A DNA stretch of 54,870 nt from Bryobacterales bacterium (GTDB taxonomy: Bacteria; Acidobacteriota; Terriglobia; Bryobacterales; Bryobacteraceae), in NCBI GenBank assembly GCA_026129915.1, contig JAHCHD010000010.1, positions 1-54,870 of the forward strand, read 5' to 3'. Below are positions 26,139 to 33,764 of the stretch, piece after piece. Position 1 is the stretch's first letter, and each line of letters begins with the position of its first letter. The notes beneath the pieces are model-generated. The model saw nothing but the letters and a program-made list of their open reading frames with translations, did no database searches and had not been told where the DNA came from. A program made the position numbers and the translations under genes.

Positions 26139-27143
26139 CTATTCACCAACGAAGCCAGCCAACTTGCGCAGCCAAACACCGTCGTCGACGAATGCGAAGT
26201 GGTGTGCGCTCGCGGCGAGTGCTGAGACCACCAACGGGCCCAAAGCTGCATTCCGCACCAGCCGGCCCACTACTTGATTGAGCGAGCCGGGGTAAAGCGC
26301 GCGGTTCACGTTGAAGAGTGCGGTGGCAACGTCAATGGCGCGGATGTCTGCTCTGTACATTCCGAAGACCGTGACAGTGGTGCCGGCTTCGATGACGATC
26401 TCTTGCGCCGTAGCCCGCTGCTGTCGAAGCAACCTGTGGATGCGATCAGTCAGTTCCGGGGAATCTGGTTCTCCCCGGCGCTGACTGAGAGCGCCATCCT
26501 GCTCCGCAATGGTGACTGGCAGGACGGAATGTGGGTTCACGAAATGCTGTTCAGTGCTCGCGTCGGCCGCGCTATAGAGCGACATGAGTTGCTGGATGCT
26601 CTCTCTGATGGAACCACCCTTCCTGGTCCAACGATTGGCGGCGATATGCCGGGCAGCCTGCTTGAGTTCATCCTTGGCAGCGAAGGTGGTTTTTGGAAAG
26701 TAGATGAGGATGGGGAAACCGGTAAGCCGCAGCATCCCGGTGTTGGTGTAGACGCCGCAGGGCGCCATTCCGTAGCTGACCACCTCAATGCGCTCAGAAT
26801 CCTCACTCTTCCGGTTCTCTGAGGGCCGGAGCACTTGGAACTCGTAGATCACCACGTCTCGTCCGGAAACTGGTGCTTTCAAGGACAGGCGCAGTGGCTG
26901 TAACGGCCCGCTTGCGGCAACAAGATCTCCGTTCTGCCAGGCTGCCTGATCCTTGTGGGAAAGGCGCCAGCGCCCGAGAGAGTGCCACAGGCTCCAGAGC
27001 TGGCTGACAACCAGAGTAACCAGAAATGCCAGTGCGATCGAGAACTGCCATCGGTAGGGTTCGGCGGCCTGAGGAAGCAATACCCACTCCACCACAAAGC
27101 AGGCACCGAAGAGGACGAGAAAAAAGACACAGCCTTTCCACAT
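26139..27143 (-). CDS. Membrane protein with a GIDE-like domain
   Basis: A 334-residue protein with two N-terminal helices (VFFLVLFGACFVVEWVLL and FSIALAFLVTLVVSQLW). They are followed by a domain that recalls GIDE/MULAN-type (PF12483) sequences: GPLQPLRLSLKAPVSGRDVVIYEFQV, then late in the chain QEIVIEAGTTVTVFGMYRAD. Eukaryotic MULAN carries this domain next to a RING finger; bacterial forms lack the RING and have no known function, and none is seen here. It lies 36 bases downstream of the VWFA-type gene on the same strand and may be cotranscribed. Confidence 0.55.
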   Translation of the reverse strand: MWKGCVFFLVLFGACFVVEWVLLPQAAEPYRWQFSIALAFLVTLVVSQLWSLWHSLGRWRLSHKDQAAWQNGDLVAASGPLQPLRLSLKAPVSGRDVVIYEFQVLRPSENRKSEDSERIEVVSYGMAPCGVYTNTGMLRLTGFPILIYFPKTTFAAKDELKQAARHIAANRWTRKGGSIRESIQQLMSLYSAADASTEQHFVNPHSVLPVTIAEQDGALSQRRGEPDSPELTDRIHRLLRQQRATAQEIVIEAGTTVTVFGMYRADIRAIDVATALFNVNRALYPGSLNQVVGRLVRNAALGPLVVSALAASAHHFAFVDDGVWLRKLAGFVGE

Positions 27144-27179
27144 GGGCGCCTACCAGCGTACCCGATATGGCGGACCGAG

Positions 27180-28316
27180 TCAGGGAGTGCCGGGCATCCA
27201 ATAACCGGGCCGGGAGCGTACTTCGCGCGCGTCTGGCTTAGATACCTTCACCTCAAGGCGGTAGTAGCGTCCCGGTTCAGTTTCTGGTGGACGGAAGCTC
27301 AGCACATACTGGCTGTGGAGTTCCTCGCCGATGCGGGCGATGGCATTTTCGAGTGACTTCTGCTTGTTGAAGCTTGCTTCGTCACCTCCGGTGAGCCGGG
27401 CCAGTTCTCGCGCCGCGTTCTTCTTTGCGGCATCTCCCAGTATCTGGAACAGCGCTCCAAGGTCGGCGCCACCGCTGGGACTAGGGCCGCTGAGTGGCCC
27501 TGGAGATGGAGCCGCTCCATTTCCCATGACGGCGGCCCCTGGGGAATTCGCCGGAGGCGGGCCGGCATGGCCGAAGGGGGCATCGGGGGGAGGGGTACGG
27601 AGGACGCCATCGGCGGGCTTGTCGTAAAATTCGCTGTCGGGCGTGCGGTCCTTCCAGGCTTCGCGGTCGGTGAATGCGCTGGCAAAGCGCGAGTAGGTAA
27701 CCGAGTAGAGAAGGATATTGTGTTGCTCGATGCGGTTGGCGACCTCCTCGAAGGAGTGCTTGCTGCCGCGGTCGATACGTTCGCCAATGTGGAGAATGAC
27801 GCCGCGGCGCCCGCGCAGGCGATGTTCGAGCAGCGAGACCGCGAGAGAGAGGGAATCGTAAAGCACGGCGCCGCGCCCGGCAGGCCTTAGCTTAGCCATG
27901 GATTCCGAGATGCCGTCAGCGCCGCGCAGGAAAGGCTGCTGCTCACGTACTTCGCCCGCGTAGGTAAGCAGCGCCACCTCACCACGCTCTCCGGTGATGA
28001 GCGGCTCGATCATCGACCCCACCTTGCGTAGCTTCTTGATGGCCGCGCCACACTCCCCGCAATTTTCTACAACCAATACGAGGGAAATCGGTACGTAGGC
28101 ATGATCGAGATCGAAGGGGACTGGCTTCCCGTCGACGAGCAACTGGAAGTGCTCAGCTTCAAGACCCCAGGCATAGGCTCCCTTGGCGTCCTTGACAGTG
28201 GTGTGGGCAACAACCAGGGGCGCATCTGAACGAAAAGTGGGCCATTGACCATTAGCGGCAAGCGCCGCACAGAGACAGAGAAGTATAGCGATTGCCTTGG
28301 AAAGGATGCCCGGCAT
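27180..28316 (-). CDS. VWFA-related acidobacterial-domain protein (TIGR03436-like)
   Basis: A 378-residue secreted protein with a signal peptide (AIAILLCLCAALAANGQ). The von Willebrand A-like core has FQLLVDGKPVPFDLDHA, ISLVLVVENCGECG and AVLYDSLSLAVSLLEHRLRGRRGVILHIGE, and the family's typical end QYVLSFRPPETEPGRYYRLEVKV with RSRPGYW. The usual MIDAS DxSxS is altered (VVENCGECG), so metal binding is doubtful. A Pro/Gly-rich linker between the A domain and the C-terminal block is unusual. A second member lies at 39337. The frame extends to 28379, but the ATG at 28316 begins the signal peptide. Confidence 0.83.
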   Translation of the reverse strand: MPGILSKAIAILLCLCAALAANGQWPTFRSDAPLVVAHTTVKDAKGAYAWGLEAEHFQLLVDGKPVPFDLDHAYVPISLVLVVENCGECGAAIKKLRKVGSMIEPLITGERGEVALLTYAGEVREQQPFLRGADGISESMAKLRPAGRGAVLYDSLSLAVSLLEHRLRGRRGVILHIGERIDRGSKHSFEEVANRIEQHNILLYSVTYSRFASAFTDREAWKDRTPDSEFYDKPADGVLRTPPPDAPFGHAGPPPANSPGAAVMGNGAAPSPGPLSGPSPSGGADLGALFQILGDAAKKNAARELARLTGGDEASFNKQKSLENAIARIGEELHSQYVLSFRPPETEPGRYYRLEVKVSKPDAREVRSRPGYWMPGTP

Positions 28317-28495
28317 TCTATGAACCCTTGGCCATTCTGGACGCCGCCCGAAGGGGCCGGGTTTCGCCAAACAAGGCACGGGTGTGAGTAGTCAGGGCGT
28401 TGCTTTCGCCCTCATCAGCGCTCACGGGCACGAGGCACGGCAGCGGCAGGGGGGCGGTTGCCGGTTTGGTAGTCTGAAAAGCATCACAGGAATCT

Positions 28496-29089
28496 ATGCC
28501 AGACTCTGAAGTACCCCAAGGGGATATTACTGTCCTGCTGCATCGGTGGCGCGATGGTGATGAGGGAGCCAGGGACCAGTTGATGGAACTTGCCTATGAG
28601 CAGCTCCATTCGCTGGCACGCCGGTTCCTGGGCGGAGAGCGCAAGGGGCACACCATCCAGCCCACCGAACTGGTGAATGAAGCGTTCCTGCGACTGGCGC
28701 GATCAAACCCCAGCCTGAACGACCGGATCCACTTCTTCGCGGTGGCCGCAAACGTCACGCGCCGTGTTCTGGTGGACCATGCCCGGGCAAAGCGGCGGGA
28801 GCGCCGGGGTGGCGGATGGGCTCCCGTGAGCTTCGAGGAATCAATGGCTGTAACGGAGGAGTCGTTCTCGCGGATGGTAGAGATTGATGCTGCGCTCGAC
28901 AAGCTGGCGGCTATCGACGAGCGCAAGGCGCGCATCGTGGAGCTAATCTTTTTTGGAGGCATGACCAAAGAGGAGGCGGCAATGGCAATGGGGTTGTCGC
29001 CGTCCACGTTGTTTCGGGATCTTAAGTTTGCCAAAGCGTGGCTGGCCAAGGAACTCGAAGTTCAGCGACCAAACGAGGATGCGCCATGA
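28496..29089 (+). CDS. ECF-like RNA polymerase sigma factor (TIGR02999 type)
   Basis: A 197-residue sigma factor. Region 2 covers about residues 10-95 with ELAYEQLHSLARRFLGGER, QPTELVNEAFLRLA and HFFAVAANVTRRVLVDHARAKRR. Region 4 (about 130-190) has the helix-turn-helix MTKEEAAMAMGLSPSTLFRDLKFAKAWL. This group is common in acidobacteria and planctomycetes and is typically paired with a Ser/Thr kinase rather than a classical anti-sigma factor. Its stop overlaps the kinase start (ATGA), so the two proteins should be made together. Confidence 0.92.
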   Translation: MPDSEVPQGDITVLLHRWRDGDEGARDQLMELAYEQLHSLARRFLGGERKGHTIQPTELVNEAFLRLARSNPSLNDRIHFFAVAANVTRRVLVDHARAKRRERRGGGWAPVSFEESMAVTEESFSRMVEIDAALDKLAAIDERKARIVELIFFGGMTKEEAAMAMGLSPSTLFRDLKFAKAWLAKELEVQRPNEDAP

Positions 29090-31755
29090 GTCCAAACCAG
29101 TGGGAGCGAATCCAGTCTCTGTATCACCGGCTGAGTGAATTGCCGGCCGGGCAGCAGGCGGAGGCGCTCGAATCCGAATGCGCAGATGACGCGCTGGTGC
29201 TTGAGGAAGTTAGGGAGTTGCTGAGGGCTTCACCCACCGGCCAGCTGGATGATATCGTGCAGCAGGTTGCCTATGATGCGGCTTCCCATGGGCATGAACG
29301 CGTGGGACCCTACCGCCTGGTACAAGAGATAGGCCGGGGCGGCATGGGCACAGTATACCTAGGTACCCGCGATGACAAGCAATTTGATCGCAAGGTGGCG
29401 ATCAAATTCCTGAACCTCGGGCTGGATCGGCCGGAGTACGTGAGGCGCTTCCGGCAGGAGCGTCAGATTCTGGCGGACCTCGAGCACCCGCACATCGCAA
29501 GGTTAATTGAGGGCGGCGAATCCAGCAAAGGGCAACCTTATCTGGTGATGGAGTACGTGGAAGGGAAGCCTCTCTTCGCGTATTGCCGGGAAAGGCAGCT
29601 AGGCCGCAAGCAGGCACTGGAACTGGTGGCGAAGATTTGTGATGCCGTGCAGTATGCGCATTCGAATCTAATTGTGCACCGGGACCTGAAGCCTTCCAAC
29701 ATTCTCGTGACGGTCGACGGTACACCGAAACTGCTCGATTTCGGGATTGCCAAGGTACTGGCGGACGAAGGAGGGGAAACCCAACCACTGACGCAAGCAA
29801 CCGGGCAGTTGCTGACCATCGACTACGCCAGCCCGGAGCAAATTCGGGGAGAACCGATATCTACGGTCTCCGACGTGTATTCGCTTGGCGTAATTCTTTA
29901 TGAATTACTGGCAGGGGCGCGACCGTTTCAGACCGCGGACCTGGGACCCCTGGCCTATCGGATCCTGCACGATGATCCGCCAAAACCAAGCGTGCGTGCC
30001 CGGAAGGCGGGGCTGCCTACCGTGCCAGCCGAACTTGACAACGTCGTATTGAAGGCGATGGCAAGAGAACCCGAGAGGCGCTATCGGTCTGCCAACGCGC
30101 TAGCGGACGATCTCCGACGTCACCTGAATGGGCAGCCGGTTCTGGCCCATGGCGAGAGCGCGTGGTACGTGGCATCAAAGTTCATGCGACGGCACCGGGT
30201 GGAAACGGCGCTGGCGGCATTCCTGGCACTGGCGGTGGTGGCGCTTGCCATTCAGCTTGCGATAGCCAACGATCGGCTGGAAATGGAGCGCGATGCAGCG
30301 ATTCGCGAGCGTAGCAACGCCCGCCAGGTGAGTGACTTCATGGTGGAGTTGTTTGGCAACGCGGAACGGGAGCCCAATGCGGGAAGGGAGATTACCGCGC
30401 GAGAGATGCTGGACATGGGAGCCAGGAGTCTTCGGGCTCAACAGGTGACCGACCCGGAACTGCGCGCCAATCTTCAGATGGGTGTCGGCGCGGCATACCA
30501 GCGGCTGGGACGATGGCAGGATGCGCGTTTGCATCTGGAAGAAGCCATGCAGTTGCTGAGGGCGGTGGGCGAGAGCGGTGTGAGGTCCGCATTGCGGCGC
30601 TTACGGAATACTCAAACCTGCTGGAGAACCGGAGAGCTTGCGGTGGCGGAAGCGACTGCCCGCGAGCTGGTGGAGGTGGCCCAACAGCATCGCCCCAAGC
30701 GGCTGTCGATTGCGCTCTCCACGCTGGGCAATGCGCTTTCGCACCAAATGAAACACGCCGAGGCTGAAAGGGCTTATCGGGATGGACTCGCCATCGAACC
30801 GCTCGACGGAAGGAACTACATCCCGCTGATGGCTAACCTCAGCATCGCGCTATTCCGGCAGGGCAAATTTGATGAATCCTTCGAGATGACTCGCCAAGTG
30901 AAGGAACTCATGCAGACGCGGTGGAAGCAGGTGCCGAAAGCGATGGCCTTCCCTTACGACACGATTGGCAATCTGGAGAGTCTGCGCGGCAACTATGCCG
31001 CATCAATCCAGGCGTTCCAGGAAGTGGCCCGTATCCTGCGAGGGCCAGACGGGGAAGAGGACCCGAACCTGGCGCACTGCTACTGCGGGATGGCCGAAAC
31101 CTATCTCCGGATGCGCGACACGGAGGCGGCAGCGGAACCCCTTGCGGCTTGCGCCTCGATACGTGCAACAACGGTGCAGCCGGATTCCTTCGATGCCATG
31201 ACGGTACTGCAATTGCAGGGCCTTTACGCCATGTCGCACGGGGATCCCATAAGCGCGGAAACGAGGTTCCGCCGGGTGCTTGAGGTGCATGAGGCAACGT
31301 ATGGGAAGGACCACGTTACCAGGGTGAAGAGCTTGCGTCTGCTGGGCATGGCAGAAATGCAGGCGGGCAACTTGGCGGCAGCCGAGCAGCACTTTGCCGA
31401 GGCTTTTGCTGTGTGGGGCAGACTTGGGCTTTCCGAGGATCCGGAATTGGCCGAACTGGCGCTGGAAGCAGGCAAGGCGGCAAGAGAAGCTGGCCGGTTG
31501 ACGGAGGCGGAGGAACTGTTGCGGCGATCCGTGCGCGTGAGGGAACATTTGCGCATGTCGCCTGGACTACTGGCAGCCACCAGGCTTTCGCTTGCCGAGT
31601 GCCTCCTGCTCCAGGGCAAGCTGGAAGAGGCCGGGACGTTAGTGGACGCAATCTCGCAGCAATACCGTGAGTACCCACCGGAGATAAGGGGCCAGCGGGA
31701 TGAGGCTGAGGCGCTGGGGTCCCGGTTGACGGAAGCGCGGAAGCGGCGCGGATGA
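29086..31755 (+). CDS. Transmembrane Ser/Thr protein kinase with TPR region
   Basis: An 889-residue kinase. The cytoplasmic kinase domain (about 76-346) has the glycine loop GRGGMGTVYLG, K107 in VAIKFL, catalytic HRDLKPSN with D200, DFG at 218-220 and the APE-like YASPEQIRG. A transmembrane helix spans about 373-395, and the remaining 490 residues are mostly tetratricopeptide-like helices, probably in the periplasm. The start overlaps the sigma factor stop by four bases. Family knowledge suggests the kinase modifies or controls the partner sigma factor; the outside TPR part may sense a ligand or envelope state. An inverted repeat after the stop may end the transcript. Confidence 0.93.
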   Translation: MSPNQWERIQSLYHRLSELPAGQQAEALESECADDALVLEEVRELLRASPTGQLDDIVQQVAYDAASHGHERVGPYRLVQEIGRGGMGTVYLGTRDDKQFDRKVAIKFLNLGLDRPEYVRRFRQERQILADLEHPHIARLIEGGESSKGQPYLVMEYVEGKPLFAYCRERQLGRKQALELVAKICDAVQYAHSNLIVHRDLKPSNILVTVDGTPKLLDFGIAKVLADEGGETQPLTQATGQLLTIDYASPEQIRGEPISTVSDVYSLGVILYELLAGARPFQTADLGPLAYRILHDDPPKPSVRARKAGLPTVPAELDNVVLKAMAREPERRYRSANALADDLRRHLNGQPVLAHGESAWYVASKFMRRHRVETALAAFLALAVVALAIQLAIANDRLEMERDAAIRERSNARQVSDFMVELFGNAEREPNAGREITAREMLDMGARSLRAQQVTDPELRANLQMGVGAAYQRLGRWQDARLHLEEAMQLLRAVGESGVRSALRRLRNTQTCWRTGELAVAEATARELVEVAQQHRPKRLSIALSTLGNALSHQMKHAEAERAYRDGLAIEPLDGRNYIPLMANLSIALFRQGKFDESFEMTRQVKELMQTRWKQVPKAMAFPYDTIGNLESLRGNYAASIQAFQEVARILRGPDGEEDPNLAHCYCGMAETYLRMRDTEAAAEPLAACASIRATTVQPDSFDAMTVLQLQGLYAMSHGDPISAETRFRRVLEVHEATYGKDHVTRVKSLRLLGMAEMQAGNLAAAEQHFAEAFAVWGRLGLSEDPELAELALEAGKAAREAGRLTEAEELLRRSVRVREHLRMSPGLLAATRLSLAECLLLQGKLEEAGTLVDAISQQYREYPPEIRGQRDEAEALGSRLTEARKRRG

Positions 31756-31760
31756 GGAAC

Positions 31761-31788
31761 GGCGACGGGCATTCACCTGCCCGTTGCC
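31761..31788. terminator. Hairpin between convergent genes
   Basis: An 11-bp stem (31761-31771 with 31778-31788, one G-T pair) closes a six-base loop, core ACGGGCA / TGCCCGT. It lies six bases after the kinase stop and 22 bases from the end of the converging isomerase gene. The T-run after it is poor, so an intrinsic terminator is likely but not certain. Confidence 0.55.
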
Positions 31789-31810
31789 TTTGCTATTGCA
31801 GGATCGGGCG

Positions 31811-32746
31811 TCAGGCCGTAAACGCATCACGGAGAGTCTTGTAGGCCTTGGGGACAGCGGTTTCGGCGGGTTCCTTGCCTTCCATTTCCAGCGAGATCCA
31901 GCCCTTGAAGCCTGCTTCACGGAGAATCCTGGCAATGCGCTTGTAGTCGAGGTTCAGCGTATACCAAACACCGCCGCCTTCGTAGGTCTTGGCCTGGATG
32001 ATGTGGGCGTAAGGAGCTAGCTTCTGCAAACCCTCGTAGGGGTCACCGGGGTAGTTGCCGGTGTCGACGTTCATCTTCAGCCAGGGGGAGCTGGACTCCT
32101 TGTAGATGCGGATGAGGTTGTCCACTGAGGTAGTGAGTCCCCAGTGATTTTCGATGCACATGGCCACGCCTTCGCGCTGTGCGGTGGGAATGCAGCGCTG
32201 GATGCAATCGCCCACCCACTTGAATGCATCTTCGTCGGTGTAGCCGGGCAATGGCGGTTCGATGCCTGCCTTGGTCATCAGTTCGTCAAAGCTGCTGGTG
32301 GTGCCCCAGCGGCCGCTGTTCAGGCGAACAGCGGGAATGCCCATGCGGGCGGCGAGTTCGATGCACTTGATGGTGTGCTCCACGTTGCGGGTACGCTCAT
32401 CGGCCTCGGGCTCCACGAAATCCTGGTGAATGGAGAGCATCGGCAATGAGAGGCCGTAGTCGAAGGCCATCTGCTTCAGGCGCATGCAGTAGGAAGGGGT
32501 TTCATCGGCCATCTGGCGATGAAGGATCTCGACACCTTCAAAACCAATGCGGGCGGCATTCTCAATCACCTTTTCGATGGGAAACTTCACCGGCTCAAAG
32601 TGCCAGTAGGAGTAAGTGGAAACAGCGAGGGAATAGCGCTGGGGCGTGTGTCCCCCGGCCTTGTTGTCCTGGGCCAGTGCCGGCAAGGCGGGGATCGAAG
32701 CCGCGCCAACAAGCGCTGAGAGAGATTCACGACGGGTTATCTTCAT
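31811..32746 (-). CDS. Tat-exported sugar phosphate isomerase/epimerase-like TIM barrel
   Basis: A 311-residue protein of the xylose-isomerase-like TIM-barrel (AP endonuclease 2) family. The twin-arginine signal is MKITRRESLSALVGAAS with cleavage expected near PALAQ. Barrel features include IGFEGVEIL, LSIHQDF, IPAVRLNSGRWG, the metal-binding Glu of AMCIENHWG, NVDTGNYPGD, AHIIQAKTY and the closing WISLEMEGKEP. Family members isomerise or epimerise sugars, often with a divalent metal. Export puts it with the DUF1080 and MocA proteins of the window. The CPBP protease gene lies upstream on the same strand, 34 bases away. Confidence 0.87.
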   Translation of the reverse strand: MKITRRESLSALVGAASIPALPALAQDNKAGGHTPQRYSLAVSTYSYWHFEPVKFPIEKVIENAARIGFEGVEILHRQMADETPSYCMRLKQMAFDYGLSLPMLSIHQDFVEPEADERTRNVEHTIKCIELAARMGIPAVRLNSGRWGTTSSFDELMTKAGIEPPLPGYTDEDAFKWVGDCIQRCIPTAQREGVAMCIENHWGLTTSVDNLIRIYKESSSPWLKMNVDTGNYPGDPYEGLQKLAPYAHIIQAKTYEGGGVWYTLNLDYKRIARILREAGFKGWISLEMEGKEPAETAVPKAYKTLRDAFTA

Positions 32747-32780
32747 CTATCTTGCACTGTAACATGCGTCTGAAAGGCTC

Positions 32781-33644
32781 TCAGCCTGAAGCCGATTTCT
32801 TGGTGTGATCTGGATGTGTGCGGATGGGCACTACTTGGGTGACAGCGGATACCCTCGTAAACAGAGCACGCCAGTTGAGACAGATCACTACTCCGGCGGC
32901 TGCGACAAACAGAACCATGTCGTAGGGCTGTGCATCCGGCCAGAGAGGGTTGTTGAGTTGGAAGTGGACCAGCGACGCCAGGAGAATGCTGCCGCGAGAG
33001 TCGTTGAACATGGGTGTAAGGATGATGCTTACCGCCACGGATCCGGCAAAGAACGGGCCGAAGGACCATGCATTATGCGGAGTGCCGCTCAATAGGAATG
33101 CCGGCAGGTGCCAGAAGCCCCAGATAACGCCGAGCATCGCCCCCGCCCAAATAGGAGCGAATCTTCGCTGTAGCAGCGGAAGGGCCAGACCGCGCCAGCC
33201 GAACTCCTCCACCGGCCCCTTGACGGCGGCGAGCGCCAAGGCGACGAGGAAGGCCCGCACAGAGGGGAACGGGAATGGGTCTGCCATGAATTCGCCTTTC
33301 CATGCGGCGCCCGCGAAGTACAGCAGTGGGACTCCCAGAATCAGAAAGCCATACCAGGCCGGCTGGCATCGCCATAGAAGAGCGCGAGAAAGGAAAGCCC
33401 GGAGACCTTTGGCACCAGTCCTGTGGACAACGATAAGGATGGCTGCGATTGCCGGGGCGTAGACGGCCAGGAAGTAAAGAGGATGGTCGCCGGATAACTC
33501 TCCCACGGCCGCAGCCATTTGCTGTGGAATCACAACGAACAGGGCGATAATTCCCCACGCCAGGCCGAACGCCATCAGCAGAAAAGGGATGAGTGAACTG
33601 ACTGGAATGGGATCTTTTCCGGAGCCTGCCGATTGTTCCGTCAT
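32781..33644 (-). CDS. CPBP-family intramembrane protease (Abi/CAAX-like)
   Basis: A 287-residue membrane protein with about seven hydrophobic helices. The CPBP (PF02517) motifs are present: VEEFGWRGLALPLL (Glu-Glu and Arg of motif 1), GFWHLPAF (motif 2 His) and a later MFNDSRGSILLASLVHFQLN segment. These form the metal site of type II CAAX prenyl-protease relatives. Bacterial members often process small peptides or give self-immunity, but nothing here tells which. It starts near the promoter-proximal end of the pair with the isomerase gene. Confidence 0.85.
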   Translation of the reverse strand: MTEQSAGSGKDPIPVSSLIPFLLMAFGLAWGIIALFVVIPQQMAAAVGELSGDHPLYFLAVYAPAIAAILIVVHRTGAKGLRAFLSRALLWRCQPAWYGFLILGVPLLYFAGAAWKGEFMADPFPFPSVRAFLVALALAAVKGPVEEFGWRGLALPLLQRRFAPIWAGAMLGVIWGFWHLPAFLLSGTPHNAWSFGPFFAGSVAVSIILTPMFNDSRGSILLASLVHFQLNNPLWPDAQPYDMVLFVAAAGVVICLNWRALFTRVSAVTQVVPIRTHPDHTKKSASG

Positions 33645-33764
33645 GAGTGGTCTTCACTAGAAGCCTAGCAGCTGGACAAACCAGAAGAGTGTCTTCTGCT
33701 GCGAAGCCCGTAATTGGTGATGGATGGGCGTGTTGCAGCGGGCTGCCAGCCTAGAAGACCAAGC

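Noticed and set aside
30541..30660. Possible frameshift in the TPR part of the kinase
   Set aside because: The main frame continues with TPR-like helices (GELAVAEATAREL) on both sides, so no shift is needed.
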